Source: Xanthostigma xanthostigma (lineage: Eukaryota; Arthropoda; Insecta; Raphidioptera; Raphidiidae). Taken from it: a stretch of DNA of 64,000 bases. The stretch spans positions 22,896,001 to 22,960,000 of the forward strand of contig OY754469.1 in assembly GCA_963575645.1 (NCBI GenBank), written 5' to 3'. This document shows, piece by piece, positions 1 through 12,152 of this stretch (position 1 is the first letter of the stretch; each line of letters begins with the position of its first letter). A model generated the notes under the pieces. The model was not told the origin of the DNA. It ran no database searches and worked only from the letters and a program-made list of their open reading frames with translations. Both the position numbers and the translations under genes were made by a program.

Positions 1-834
1 CTTTGCCGATTTTTAAAACTGAAAGATTCGGCTCAACGACAAATGTAGAACTAAAAATCACACTACAAATCCTATAAGTATGATTTGTCTGATAAATTAT
101 TCGAAAATTTTATTTATAATAAAATATGATTATTAAACAAAAATTAATCGAGAGATTTGCAACTCTAAAAAATAAAAAACACATTTGTGCGCATCTATCG
201 GTAATAAAACCCGGGATCCAGATGGCAGATGAGTATTCTACCACTGAACCTTGCCTAGACATCGCTATTTATATAGGTTTAATAACAAATCGTGAAGTTT
301 GAAGGCATTGCATTTCACAAAATATTAATGTCAAAAAACCGACTAATATTTGAAATGACATCCGTTTTAGAACAAATGCAATCTTTTTATTTTAGGACAG
401 AACATACGCAATGTTTAAATGTCCATAACACACTATGTAACAGAAAAGGATAACTGATCCGCGTGCGTGATGTATAAGGCAAAATCGAATTTATACAGTG
501 TTTATTTCTGTTTTTTATGTATAAAAAACTATTTGCGCGAATTCTGTTATACGAAATCTATGTAAAATTTTCTCTTCTTTCGTTTAAGACAGGTTTCCAA
601 CCGATCAAATTAAAATTGAGCGAATTATAATCAAAAAACTTTTTCGTTTTTAATTTGCTCCCCTCTGGGACCAAATTTAAAAAATCCGACTCCGTGAGGA
701 TCTGTGCCTTGCCTTATATTATAAGTGTGCCAATTCCATCTTTTTATGTCTACGGACAGACATGCAATAGGTAATTATATATTATATGTAGATTTTTCTT
801 CACGTTTTTTTACGCTTTTTCTTAAGTTATATCG
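1..834. other. AT-rich DNA, no gene recognised
   Basis: I see no supported coding region or RNA gene here. There is a short polypyrimidine-like phrase near 655-672 (tttgctcccctctgggacc) that recurs in similar form near 1624 and 7717, so part of this stretch is interspersed repeat. Confidence 0.5.
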
Positions 835-910
835 TCAAAATCACTTTTCCTTAGCTACGCATCAAAATGCAATTGAATTTTGCAGCGTAGCTAAGGAAAA
901 GTAATTTTGA
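835..910. repeat. Hairpin, about 27-bp arms
   Basis: The sequence around cacttttccttagctacgc is followed, after a loop of about 24 bases, by its near-perfect reverse complement (gcgtagctaaggaaaag). This is directly visible. It may be the remnant of a small fold-back element; no target duplication was identified. Confidence 0.7.
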
Positions 911-959
911 AGACATAACATTAGAGAGAGACAGTTTATGTAACAATGCTTTATTTCGC

Positions 960-1830
960 CCACCAGCAGTTGAGTTTGTGAGATTTTTTTTTTCACTTGT
1001 CGCATAAAAGTAGATAAAAAAACGAAAAAAATGGGTCTGGTTTAGGTCGATACGTCAATTAGAACCAAAGTTATGGGAGATTTAAAAAAGTTCGTTTTCC
1101 TTCTCTCTTGCAGGTTCAAACTGACCCAACGCGTCCAGCTTCCGGTGCAAAGGAGGGGTCTTTAGTACCTTCGCTATAAAAAAATTAAGCTCCTAGCTGT
1201 AATGGTTTTTTAAAAAATGGCATTCAATTTTTCCAAATTTCGCGCATAAAACGACAATATCTCGCGAACGGGTGATCTCATCAGTCCCGGTCTGGAACGA
1301 GCTTACGCGGATTCTTTTTGTCTTCAACTTTTGTTGGAACATTTTTTTCCCCCGATAATAATAGCCGAGTTATGGGGCAAAAACGGGTTTTCCGGAACTT
1401 TAAAGCGGCATATTCCCCGCCGCTACCGCCGACATGCGGTCACAAACTATATTACACTAAAATGTCGGAGGAGCTCGACTCTACAGTTTTCGTAGGAAAC
1501 TTTTTTCGATTCGAGACACATCGGATTGAAATGTCCAATCCACTCCACTAGTAGTCGGGTTTTAGTTTTTGAACTTATTTTTTTTTAAATTTATTTTTTT
1601 GATATTATTATTTATTTTTTCAATTTGCTCACCCCTGGGACCAAAATCCAAAAATAAATGTAGCCTGTGCTACCCGGGCCTTAATAACGAATTGATTTGA
1701 CACCTTATTTATCAAAATCGGATGAATAGTTTAGGTGCTCCGGTGGATCATCCGTAATTACAAACATACAGACTGCTAAACTCATAACCCTTCCTTTTGA
1801 CTTCGCCGCAGTCGGGTAATCAAGTTTTTT
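960..1830. repeat. Interspersed repeat block
   Basis: The part around 1455-1560, including gtcggaggagctcgactcta, reappears inverted near 19675-19800, so it belongs to a dispersed family. The end of the block (1790-1820, ttgacttcgccgcagtcggg) resembles 3' tails common in insect non-autonomous repeats. A small frame at 1318-1551 is an accident of this repeat and not a gene. Confidence 0.5.
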
Positions 1831-2754
1831 TTTTTTGACACGAAAAACTGAAAACTCCATCATATTGTTGTCTGCATAATTAATTTTTATTCGTATTTAC
1901 CGCAACTATGATAAGCAATTATCATATATTATTATATTGTTATTGCACAACAAAAGCGATTTCAGGGTTGGGCTATAATACAATTCATGATCTATCAATC
2001 GAATATTGTAATAATACCATAATTTATGTAGTAATCAGTTTGTTCAACGATTTATAAAAGTAGACCATTGTTAAACAACCATTGAAGCTCAAACGACTTA
2101 TATTTATTCAGATATTAGCAAATAAAAATATCAATAATAAAATTATTTTATACAATGAATATTTTAAGGGGACGTTCATTAAAATGACGGGGAGGAGTCC
2201 GGCAAAATCTCATATAAAGAACGGGGAGGGGGGGTCAATGAAAATTTCAGATCGATTTTTTAATTCAGAGAAAAGTCATTATTATAATAATGTTCTGTTA
2301 ACACTGTGACCATTCAGTAAAATAAAATTTTGCAACGGGTTTTCTAAAAAGGATCTAACGGCTTTTTAAAATAAAAAACAACAAACTGGATTTGTGCAAT
2401 AGATGCATGTAGTACCTACATACCTACAAGTGATTATGTGTGAATAATATTAAAAAGTAGCATAAAATCAGTAAACCAAAATAGGTATTATGGAGAGAGA
2501 TTACAGGTACTACTCGCATATGAAATGAAGTTTTTTACATAACACCTATTATGTATGCGTTTCTAATAATTATATGGTACTCAGTTTATATACCGAACCG
2601 TCGAAAACGGGTTCAAATCTAACTGAAAAAATTGTGTACCTAACGAAGAGCAAATTTGAACAGCACGTTTTTCCGACTAGGTATTACACAAAATATTCAA
2701 AAAACTATTGGAGAAAATTGTAAACAGACGCTACTATATTGATTATTAGTATCG
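1831..2754. other. AT-rich DNA, no gene recognised
   Basis: Nothing supported beyond AT-rich low-complexity sequence. A G-rich patch near 2167-2240 (aaaatgacggggaggagtcc) looks like a relic MITE end, but no partner end was found. The 75-codon frame at 2082-2309 has no recognisable content. Confidence 0.45.
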
Positions 2755-3413
2755 GGCCGTATTCATAAAGACTTGTTAAATCTCTCAATAGTTATTAAAT
2801 CGTTCACTGTTATTGAACCAATAAGGAAAGTTGGTATTCATGAAGCAAACCGAAAAGAAATGGAATAGAATATATGTATATATCTTTCCATGCTAAAAAC
2901 TTAAGTTGTTACTTGTTAATGATTTTAATACAGATTGTCTGAAAAACTAGTCCAAAACAATAATATTTGATCCTAAAAAATGAGACTTCAAGTAAAACTT
3001 GGTTTTATATTGAAGGAGATTTATTTGGTTGAGGAACAATTGAAAAATAAGCTTTACTAGAGTATCGCTTGTAGCCAACGTTTCGAAAATATATATTATT
3101 TCATCATCAGGGCCTACTAACAATTATTTTATATAACAATACAAACCAAATTAACACGTGATAATACAGCAGTCATATTGGATTAGTTGTCACAAACCGA
3201 AAAGAAATGGAAAAGAATATATTTCTTTCCTTGTTAAAACTGTCTAATAAATAGTTTAATAGCAGAGTACTACTACCTACTACTATGAATTATTTGACGA
3301 TTTAAACGTTCTGCAATAGCACTAAATGTTCTTTCTATTAATTTGTTTATTAGTACAATCTACCTGTTAAATTAGTTGTTGGCTATTTATGAATAATATG
3401 GCCCTTATTAATG
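2755..3413. mobile_element. MITE-like element with imperfect inverted ends
   Basis: The left end gggccgtattcataaagac and the reverse complement of the right end (gggccatattattcataaa) match imperfectly. Such GGGCC-ATTCATA ends are common in insect MITEs. Inside, a phrase of about 50 bp (caaaccgaaaagaaatgga) occurs at about 2844-2893 and again at 3192-3240, which brackets a possible secondary insertion. No convincing target duplication was found. Confidence 0.4.
3060..3190 (-). repeat. Repeat fragment with GAAACGTTGG tail motif
   Basis: On the minus strand the sequence reads cctgatgatgaaataatata followed by tttcgaaacgttggctaca. Phrases of the form 'gatgaa ... cgaaacgt' are typical of the terminal regions of Penelope-like elements. 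The piece lies between the two copies of the 50-bp direct repeat. Assignment to a family is a guess from this motif alone. Confidence 0.25.
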
Positions 3414-3930
3414 TCAAATAATCGATAAATAAATGCTACCGCCTATATGCTAAGAAAAGAACTATAAAAATCCCGCATATAACAGATTCATAACAATAGA
3501 ATCGTACAAAAGGACTTCACAATAGCTGAGCTCGTAGGAATGTGGTATCGAGTTCCCGGGTTCCCATTTGAGAGCTTTGAAAGTGACATTTCAATTTTCA
3601 ATTTACCTTTAAAAACAACAATAATGCAAAATGAAAACATAAACAATAACTCGGATCACACAACTCTAGTAGTCAATGCCTTAAAAAAATGAAAAAGGCG
3701 TATACCTAAATTGAAAACATGGTAGGTAAATATAGTAGGTACTCAACATTATCATAATGTATCTCGTATGTAAATGCCGTCATTACAAGTTAAGAGTTGG
3801 GACATCATGTTACAAGAACGATAGCGAGTTTAACAGTAACACGAGTCATAATGGCATATGTAAAGAAACAATACCTACTACATTTTTAATAATAATTTGT
3901 AATCATTACATATAGTATAAAATAAAGTCG
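3414..3930. other. AT-rich DNA, no gene recognised
   Basis: No supported feature. The phrase gtatcgagttcccgggttcc near 3545 is an isolated GC patch. Confidence 0.4.
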
Positions 3931-3934
3931 CTGA

Positions 3935-4430
3935 TTTCACTAATAGAAAGAGCGACAAACTAGGAAGGTTTGTATATATAATTTGTAAATATTTTGTGCA
4001 AAATATGGCTGAAATATGACGGTGTTTTGTCATCACTACATAGTATTAATACCAAGTTGCCGTTTCTCTCTGTCCATGGTTTCCGCTTACTTCTTCTAAA
4101 CCGCGCAACGGATTTTAAAACGGTTTTCATTAATAGAAAGAGTGGTAAACGAGGAAGGTTTGTATATATAATTTGTAAATATTTTGTACAAAATATCGTT
4201 GAACTGAGAGTGTTTTTTCAAAAAGCACTATCAATACATGGTATAAAAAGTCGCTGCCTGGTTCTCCGCTTACTTTTTCTAAACCACGCAACGGATTTTG
4301 AAACGGCTTGCACTTACAGAAAGAGCGATAAACGAGGAAGGTTTGTATGTTATATTATTTATAAATATTTCGTACTAAATATGGCTGAAATAAGACGGTG
4401 TTTTGTAAAAAATCACTATCACTACATCTA
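3935..4430. repeat. Tandem repeat, about 187-bp unit, nearly 3 copies
   Basis: The phrase taatagaaagag followed by acgaggaaggtttgtat recurs at about 3941, 4131 and 4315. The spacings are 190 and about 184 bp. Each unit also contains aaccgcgcaacggatttt. The 159-codon frame at 3994-4473 simply reads through these repeats and shows repeated peptide blocks; I do not regard it as a gene. Similar satellites are widespread in insect genomes. Confidence 0.75.
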
Positions 4431-4980
4431 TATATATAATATAAAAATCAATTGCCGTGCGTTAGACTCGTAAAAACTCGAAAATGGCTCGACTGATTTG
4501 AATATTTTTTTTTTGTTTTGTTCGCCTCAATACAGGGGTAGTTTAGCAAAAAAAAAAATTAATACAAATCTAAAGGAACAGCCGAAAAATCGTAGAAATT
4601 GAAATGCTTTGTATATGTTCATGATACATAGTCCGAATAAGATTTTTGTGGAAAGAAAAACTGGAAAAGTGACTTGAAATATAGTGGAGCCGTATGCTCT
4701 ACTAACAACTATTGGTTTTGCTGCCGAGCGGGGCGCAGCCCCGTGAGGCTAGACTATAATACGGTGGAGCCAAAGGCTCTACTGCTGTTATCACTGCCAT
4801 ATTTCGTCTTAATCACGTGCAAAAATGTATGTTACGCTCTGCAAGTACGCCTATTATTCTATAATTTTATAGGCAATCTACAAATCCACGCGAAGCTGGA
4901 CCGGATCACTACTTATATTTATATATCTAAAAGTTCGGCCGGAAATTTGGATTGTTTACGAATACAAAGTCTATAATTAG
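4431..4980. repeat. Interspersed repeat with GAGCC-GGCTC direct repeats
   Basis: Two near-copies of a 22-bp phrase (agtggagccgtatgctctac and cggtggagccaaaggctcta) flank a G-rich patch, gagcggggcgcagccccg, which is a short palindrome. The block probably continues the tandem element to its left. No coding capacity is recognised; the 100-codon frame at 4674-4976 is not convincing. Confidence 0.4.
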
Positions 4981-6080
4981 GCTTCACTGTTAGATTTAAA
5001 TGGCAATTGACAAAGGTATCACTACTGGATTGGTAAAATCGCATTACTTTTGTTTTACTTTACGAACTAGTGAGAAAAAGAGTCATTTTACAACTGCTGT
5101 ACAAGCATGAAAAGCAGCTATATTGGGTCGTGCAAAAAACATTTTATATTTTGTCAACACAAAAATGAAAGGATATTGATTAATTTATTTTATTATTTTA
5201 CTTTAAATTTTAAAATTTTGTTAGGTTTTCAGTTTAAATAACAATAATCTATTTTAATAGTACCTATTTGTAAGATTTTGATGCAGTCAATAATGAAATT
5301 TTTTATAATAAATATTATATAAATTATTACAGTCTATTTTAATAATCCTGGGGAATAGGGATTTATATACATTATTATCTCGTATGGCATAGGCCATTCA
5401 GTCCTCGATATAAATTCGTTCGTGGCAGTAAAAAAGAGATAGATTGGAACATTTATTTTCTTCCTTTTAAAAAACGCACTTTATCACATTTCTCGCAAAT
5501 ATTATTAGAGATCAGATTTACAGAACGTTATAACCTATGAAAAAGAGGAAGGTATAAAGGTTTCCTGTTCCTTATTCCAAACAAAAAATTGAGAAAAATA
5601 TAAAATGAATGTGTGTATCCGATATTACGACTATAAATTGAGACTCTACAAGTGCGACCCTTGAGATCCACAAGACCAACTTCCAGTATGATCAATATTG
5701 AATAATAAATATGTAGGTATATTTAAAAAATTAAACCCGAGAAATATTTTCAAAAAATTCTAAAAACGACTGGGTCGATACTGATAGAATTTCTTTCGGA
5801 TCAAAATAGCGTTAAACGTTTCGATTGACACTCTAACGAAGTCGATATAATTCTTTGTTCGCGAGATATTGTGTAAAATCTACCTTTTTGGAGTCTTTTT
5901 GGTTAAAAAAAAACGGCTGGACTGATTTTGAAAAAAATAACTTTCAGATTATATTTACGTTAATACGCGTCGATTGATTTAACGTTCAGTCGATATTATT
6001 TTTTATCTTGGAAATTACGTTTTAGAAAGAAATGATCACATACACGTACGTACAAACACACACACATACACAGATACATC
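4981..6080. other. AT-rich DNA with a degraded repeat near 5750-6080
   Basis: The first part is featureless AT-rich DNA. From about 5750 phrases such as ggctggactgattttgaaaa followed by a CA-rich microsatellite (acaaacacacacacatacac) resemble the microsatellite-tailed repeats common in insects. No open frame is supported. Confidence 0.4.
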
Positions 6081-7669
6081 CATTAAAAATAATTAATTTA
6101 AGTAGTGACCTTGAAACATAAAAATTTGTTAAAATTTTTTATTTCGATTTTCGAGCACATTATAATAACTTCTATAGTGGGAAATTAAAAACAATCTAAT
6201 AATAAAAATGTACACAAGATTTCTGATTAAATTAAAACGAGTTCGTGAAAATATAATTTGGATTTTCAATTCATTATTAACAATAACACAACTAGGCCTT
6301 AAAAAATACAGCTTTTTTCATACAACTAGCGCGTGCAGAAAAAAATAATAAAATTTTATACCGTCCATGTTATATTATTATAATAATAAATTCGTACAAT
6401 TTGATTTCAACATAATTAATTATAATAAATCGATTAATAAACTTGTGCACTGTGCTTAAACAGGTATATCTAATCACTTCTATATATAGAGATTTATGTT
6501 ATTCAAAATAAAATCATAATATATTTATGACACTCCCCGCTTGTCTACGTAACAGTAATATTTATGTGTTTTCATCAATTGCAGGTAGCCCATATGACAC
6601 AAGTACAAGGTATCAAGGTTACAATTCATTTGCAATAATTTTAAGCTACATAAATATAATAAAATTAATATTATTACATTGATTCTAAAAGCTAAATCTG
6701 AGTAATTTGTGGTCTTAAGAAGACGTACAGTAGAAAATTTTCGTTAAAATCATTATCACGGGTCTTCCTTCAGTTGTAATAATTAATGTTTGAATTATTT
6801 ATTGTATCAATCACAATTTTATTTTTTAATAAATTATAATTATTGTTTATTTTTTAATATTTAAGAAAATAATTATAAAAATTTAGGCATTTGACTACAG
6901 AAGTATATTTCGGATAATGTATCTGACAGAGACAGATATAGTTCAAACATGGCTGACAGTTTATTTGGCAGTTTTTTAAACAATTTTTAAGTAATATTTC
7001 CCCAAAATCGCGCGTGAAATTTTATTTTTTAAATTTTTACGATATCTAAAACATAATATCTAAAAAAAAAAACATTTTTAATAGTTGATTATGTACATGA
7101 AAACTACACCCTAAACATTTTTAAGAAAGATTAGTTGAATGTTGAATGTACGTGATATTGGTATAGATAACGCATTTAAAGATATCTATCTGGACACTGA
7201 TGTTCTAATGATCAGATAACCATTTAAGCTTGCGTATTCTTGTATTAAAAGCTTTCAGAAGTGAACTGCACTTGGTTTCATCTCTAACCCTTTCGCTTCG
7301 ACCGAGGCTATTGTTTAATTTTTAGATTTATTGATATAATGTGCATAGACGCAATTTTTAGTATAAAGTAACCGTTGTATAAAGTGCTGTGAAAATAATC
7401 ATGTCAGTGTTCTTCGCATTTTTAAACATTTTTTGTTACTATAAAACTATAACAAACATTTTTATTTACTAATTAAAATAGTAACTGGAACGATTTAAAC
7501 CGATATTAATGCGAACGACGCGGGTAAAAACTAATCATTTCAATATTTCCTCAACTTCGGTTTAACCATATACTTTTATTCTATACGGAGCATAAGAATA
7601 AAATCGCAATCGAACCATTAGGGTGCAAACATATACTTCTGTCTTTTTTACGCCGTAAGCACTGGCGTA
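6081..7669. other. AT-rich DNA, no gene recognised
   Basis: I see nothing supported in this stretch on either strand: no frame above chance length, no RNA gene and no clear repeat ends. Confidence 0.45.
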
Positions 7670-7758
7670 TCCAGGAGGGCAAAACAAGCACGGGGAACCC
7701 GGCTTAAGAAATTTCAAATTTGCTCCCTCCTGGGCCAAAAGCTGGGTACGCCCATGTT
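7670..7758. repeat. Small fold-back, GGCGTATCCAGGAGGG arms
   Basis: The left arm actggcgtatccaggaggg pairs with the right arm ccctcctgggcc...gggtacgccca. The ends resemble those of hAT-type MITEs, but the element is very short and no target duplication was established. Confidence 0.35.
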
Positions 7759-8054
7759 AACGTTATAGAAAAGACATAGTTTTTGAAACAGAGATACTTT
7801 ATTCAGATTGAATGTAAGTACATCAACTCTATCATCGGAGAAATCAGTGAATTAGGACGAAGAAAGAGGCGCAGATATATTTTCAATAAGCTTTGCTGCC
7901 TTCGCTCACCGCACATTGAGTAGATAGACAATGATTCATATAGTTAATTATTATATATAATGGGTTAAACGTAAAACGAATGATAGAAAAAAAAAAGCTT
8001 TGATGTAAAATTTAGACTCGTTTTATGCAACGTTATACACTGATTTACTTTTAT

Positions 8055-8166
8055 CCTGGGTTTCTACGACGACTTTCAACGCTAAATCCACTTTTAAAGT
8101 AGATTTGATATTGGTTCTCAACGTTAACTTACTCTACCTTTAACGAATCACAAACCCAGCACTGAC
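8055..8166. repeat. Short fold-back MITE-like sequence
   Basis: The left end cctgggtttctacgacgac and the reverse complement of the right end (gtgctgggtttgtgattcg) share a CTGGGTTT-type terminus. A related start, gctgggtttcagtttaaatc, appears near 19194. Family assignment is uncertain. Confidence 0.35.
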
Positions 8167-8383
8167 ACTGGAACAAACAGACAGGCATGCTTTCCTGTTT
8201 AAATACCATATCAAAAAACGGAAAATCTTGTCATGTGTCGTTAACATTTTAAAATAAGTATACGTTAATGCTGATTTTTACAATTAGGCATCGTAATAGA
8301 TCTGTAGAATTTACATGTCTAGAACAAATCATTCCGTGAATTTTTGATTAAAACAATAATTATAATCTAATAAAATAACATTT

Positions 8384-8640
8384 TCACGTGATAACGTCTT
8401 ATAAATTGATGAATCACCAATCTTATAAATTGATGAAACACCGGCTGCATGCACGAAAAAATGTAACGTTCCTAACGTTCCGCCTGACCCTGTGCGTGCT
8501 TTTCTCGAAAACGGCCCTAACGATTTGGATGAAATTTACTGAAAAGGGATTTTGGGGGGCAAAAAATCGTTTTAGCTAGGTCTCATCTCTCGAAAAAATC
8601 GTTTTCATACAAATTTTATCATTTTAAAAATCAATTTTTT
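8384..8640 (+). repeat. Dispersed repeat family R1, copy A
   Basis: This starts at cacgtgataacgtcttataa and runs for about 250 bp. A second copy with the same order lies inside the Polinton at 57963-58250, nearly identical in the central part (gaaaacggccctaacgattt and beyond). A more diverged piece lies at 9291-9430. The 63-codon frame at 8388-8579 is part of the repeat and is not a gene. Confidence 0.8.
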
Positions 8641-9290
8641 TTAAATTCCCATTTGAACTTTTTCGATGAACAGTATTTTCATCATAGATACTAACTTTTA
8701 AAGCAAAATTATCTATGATACCGAATTTTTTTCATCAATTTTTTCGCTTAAAAATTTGAATAATACTTCCACCTGTATAATGGCAGAATGCCAGTAGATA
8801 TTCACATAGTTATACAAACCATTAAATAAAGTGTCTCTTTGTGTCATATAGATGAAAACTTTGTTCAAATACAAACAAAAAGGAAAAGCTTAAAAAGCAT
8901 TCTTTTTCATTTAGCAGTGACAAATCATAGACATTTCCAAAAAAAATCTACCTTTGTACTTTTCGTATTTAATAATTTTCAAATTTCAGTTATTCGTGGC
9001 AAAAATATATACGCTCGACAAGGGTATAATATCGACTGGACTTTTAATTTATCATACAAAATAAGAATTAAAATAGATATACCTAGATAACTTTAGTAAC
9101 ATATTTTAAGTCTAAATTCGACAAGATGTCGTTTCGAGAGATTTTTGTAAGATTTAAGATTACACAGACATCTGCCTAAAAAGGGAACGATCTACTAAAA
9201 GCCTTTCTTAATGTAATGCAAAGGCAGTTTGGTTTTTCATTTTTATACCGAGATATGGCGTTAGTATATTGTTTTGCTATATTATTAAAC
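8641..9290. other. AT-rich DNA between two R1 copies
   Basis: No supported feature. The 83-codon frame at 8839-9090 has no recognised motif and the composition of surrounding intergenic DNA. Confidence 0.4.
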
Positions 9291-9430
9291 GAGTTTTTTT
9301 TCTCGAAAACGGCAGTAACAACAAGGATGAAATTTACTGACAATGGGTTTCGGGGTGCAAAATATCCATTTAGGTAGGTCTTATCTCTAGAAAATTTGTT
9401 TTATTATCGATTTTATAATTTTATAAAACT
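9291..9430 (+). repeat. Dispersed repeat family R1, diverged copy
   Basis: The phrase ttctcgaaaacggcagtaac, then tgaaatttactgacaatggg and ggtaggtcttatctctagaa follow the same order as the copies at 8384 and 57963 with many substitutions. It is an older member of the family. Confidence 0.6.
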
Positions 9431-9561
9431 ATTTTGGACGTTTTTAAATATGGTTATATGGTGAAAAGGTTTTGGAAAAAACAAACTATACATGCCAAAT
9501 AAAAAGTTATCAAAGAGGACCTATATATTTTCAATAAATAATCAAGTTTAGATTGTCAATG

Positions 9562-9730
9562 TTCTTTTTTTTTTTTTTTTTTTATTTAGGAAAACAAAAA
9601 ACAAAGATGTGCTTCGACTTCTGAGGTCATTAGCACTTCTGCCGTAAGGCATATTATGCAATAAGCATATTGTACAATAATTAGGTTAACATATAGGTAA
9701 TACAATAAATATAACATGTATGATATGGTA
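9562..9730 (-). repeat. Retroposon-like 3' tail with poly(A), minus strand
   Basis: A run of about 20 T at 9566-9584 precedes sequence that on the minus strand ends in a poly(A) tract after cattagcacttctgcc-type sequence. A poly(A) end without inverted repeats suggests the 3' end of a LINE or SINE read on the minus strand. I cannot identify the family, and no reverse transcriptase is present nearby. Confidence 0.35.
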
Positions 9731-10257
9731 AATATCAGTTAAATGTATTAATTTTCAGGTTCTTCTTTTATTTTATTTGAAAATGATTCTAAAAATGTCA
9801 GCTGGTTACGTGACCATTCTGTCCTCCAATACAATTTATGATGAATACGATAATGAGTAGTTTTTGATATCGCGCACGCTACTGAAAACTGAAAAGACAA
9901 GCTATATGCAGGAGGAATAGATAGTAGACGTTCATTTATTTACCGCGCCCACACAAATTTACAATACACATACCGTAAGGATAATAGAACTGACTGTAAT
10001 CGTTGTATTGCATACAAGCATGCTATCTCCCCTTCTGGTTTGACTCAGGATAGTGAAATGTGCATACATTTCATAATGCAGGAATAATTCACGATAGATT
10101 ACATAACATGTTAGTTGTTGATCAACCCCGCAAGAGTCAATAAATTAATAAGACTATAGGTTTTGCTCGCGGTTTGAATTTTGGCTCCAAATTCACTTGT
10201 GATGTTTCGAAAGGAGCCTTACTTTGACTAGACCGTGACCAGGTGCAGTGCCTGTTT
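9731..10257. other. Intergenic DNA, no gene recognised
   Basis: No supported feature. Composition is less AT-biased near 10000-10250, but no splice-consistent coding frame was found. Confidence 0.4.
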
Positions 10258-10258
10258 T

Positions 10259-10536
10259 AGAGGCGTTCACAAATTACGTTAGGGGAGGTCTTACCCAATC
10301 TCACGTAGGGGCGAAGGGGGTCTCGTCAAAAATAACGTAATTTATTTCCGCAAGAAACAGTGCAAAATTGCGAGAAAATTAAAAAATCGAACGCAATTAA
10401 GGACAGTTTTACGTATTTACATTAAAAATACGCATTTTGAAAAATCTCACGTGAGATTAGAGGGAATCTCACCAAGGAAGGAGGGGGGGTTAAAAAATCG
10501 CCAAATTTGCCTCACGTAATTTGTGAACGCCCCCTT
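10259..10536. mobile_element. MITE with GGCGTTCACAAATTACGT inverted ends
   Basis: The left end aggcgttcacaaattacgtt and the reverse complement of the right end (ggcgttcacaaattacgtga) share about 18 identical bases. Both ends are followed by a G-rich run, as is usual for this widespread insect MITE type. The interior contains repeated cacgta/tctcacg phrases. The target duplication is ambiguous, so the superfamily is left open. Confidence 0.75.
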
Positions 10537-10539
10537 TGG

Positions 10540-11459
10540 AACTTGGCAATGAAATGTTCCTATTAAACATTTCTGAACATTACACAGAAGACTGCAGTAA
10601 CCAAATCTGCTGGACAAGGGGCTCTACAACCCTTAATACAACACTGGTCGAACAAAAAGTGGCCAACACTTTACATTTTCAAGTGATGTCTGTACAGACA
10701 GGCAAGGGTCTCGTTACGTTAAATAATGTTATATAATATAGCAACTGTCAGTCTTATGAATTTTTTTGAGTATTTTGAATGATACGCTAGATCGTAATTT
10801 CAGCTTGTTTCTCTGTACGTTCTTTTTTATTTAGGAAGCTCTTGCAACCCTATCAGTTACTATCTAAACTTTAAGTATGTATAATACTTTTTATTAGGGT
10901 TGTAACGAATAAAATTACAAAAAGTTCAAATCACTATTGTTTAATAATCAGACAATTTAGTAACATATTTATCATTATTGTATGTTAAAGTATGCTTCAA
11001 ATTATTATTATTATTCTCAAACCGAACGCCACGCGACGTATAGACATGTAGTAATAAATTGACACGAAAACAGTCGCAATGAAAGTTGCGAACCTGAATT
11101 CAAATGTTGAAAAGTGGCAAATTTTTTGCATATTGCGAATGGGGATAATTATAGTTAAAAATCTACACTTTTTATCCGGCTACGTCCAGATTAAAATCGT
11201 ATTCCCGTCGATTTCGACATTAACGCGAGCGAACTCGCAGACAAGAGCTAGTGGTATAGTACATAATAGTAGATCTGCGAGTAAAAACTATAAAGAATTA
11301 CTGAGACAGCAATGTGTTTTATGTATGTATTACCAATGTATGTCCCATTCTTTTTAAATACAATGGTATTATACTGAAAATCCTCAATAAAGGAGTATTG
11401 TTCTCCAATTCTGCCCTCTTCCGCTGCCACTGATTCTTACAATAACTAATTCATTTAAG
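10540..11459. other. Intergenic DNA, no gene recognised
   Basis: Frames at 10536-10736 and 11079-11357 are short, lack recognisable domains and are not flanked by convincing splice sites. An ATT trinucleotide run lies near 11004-11013. I see nothing else. Confidence 0.4.
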
Positions 11460-11461
11460 TA

Positions 11462-12152
11462 CCGTAAAACGGGGCTACTTTGAACAGGTTTTGGAGGTTT
11501 TTGGTTTGTAACTTTTTTTTTACGGCTCGAATTTCACTTTTTTTTACGCCAACAGAACAATGTGTCCTTTGGTTATCAGATCTATGGCAAATTTAAGACC
11601 TACCACCCCCCTAACTCCCTACTTTTTTTAATTTATTAAATGTCAAAGTAACCTCAGAAGTGGGGTTTCTTTGACAAGGCATTGAAATGCAACTGACGTC
11701 AAAGATAGTCGCACCTACAGATATAACAAAAATTAGACTCCTTCTTATTCTTCTTCTTGTCCTTGTTTTTGATTTCCTTCTTGCGAACCAAACAACTCAG
11801 AGGCACATCTTCGTCGGAATCAGTCTGGTGCTTTGTAAGCAGTCCAGAGGTTGATTATTCTTGAAAGCTGAGACATTATCTTCTATTTCAGGAGAGTCAT
11901 CCATAGTTGGAAAATCTAAATCTAAAATAGAAATCGATTTTGGAGAGTTATTGAAGGTGCTTGGCGAACTGACTTCTGACATAGTTGGGAAATCGATTTC
12001 TGGAGTATCGTCGATGGTGGGTGGGACATCTATTTCTGGGGCATCTTCTTCTGCATTATCTCTTTGGCTCGTAACCGATTTTGGCGCTCTGTCAAAGTAG
12101 CCCCAAAATCTGTCAAAGTAACCCTGGAAGTCAAAGTAGCCCCGTTTTACGG
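11462..12152. mobile_element. Tc1/mariner-superfamily element, TA flanks
   Basis: The ends are ccgtaaaacggggctacttt and its reverse complement, each flanked by a TA dinucleotide (11460-11461 and 12153-12154). This is the expected signature of Tc1/mariner/pogo elements. The terminal phrase tcaaagta-ccc recurs inside the right end near 12092 and 12112, giving a subterminal repeat set. A minus-strand protein remnant lies in the right half. The 691-bp length makes this a non-autonomous derivative. Confidence 0.85.
11797..12100 (-). pseudogene. Transposase C-terminal remnant (pogo/Tigger-like, tentative)
   Basis: The minus strand carries a Ser/Pro/Asp-rich frame (for example DDSPEIEDNVSAFKNNQPLD). 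Upstream of it in the same direction are further acidic repeats of the type PEIDFPTM. Low-complexity acidic tails of this kind end many pogo/Tigger transposases, and the host element has TA flanks, so I infer a degenerate C-terminal tail. No catalytic DDE region is present. The plus-strand frame at 11861-12100 is its shadow. Confidence 0.4.

Noticed and set aside
3994-4473. 159-codon plus-strand frame
   Set aside because: It reads through a 187-bp tandem repeat, giving repeated peptide blocks. No domain or promoter is seen.
11861-12100. 79-codon Ser/Gly-rich plus-strand frame
   Set aside because: It is the reverse of the minus-strand acidic transposase-tail remnant in the same element.
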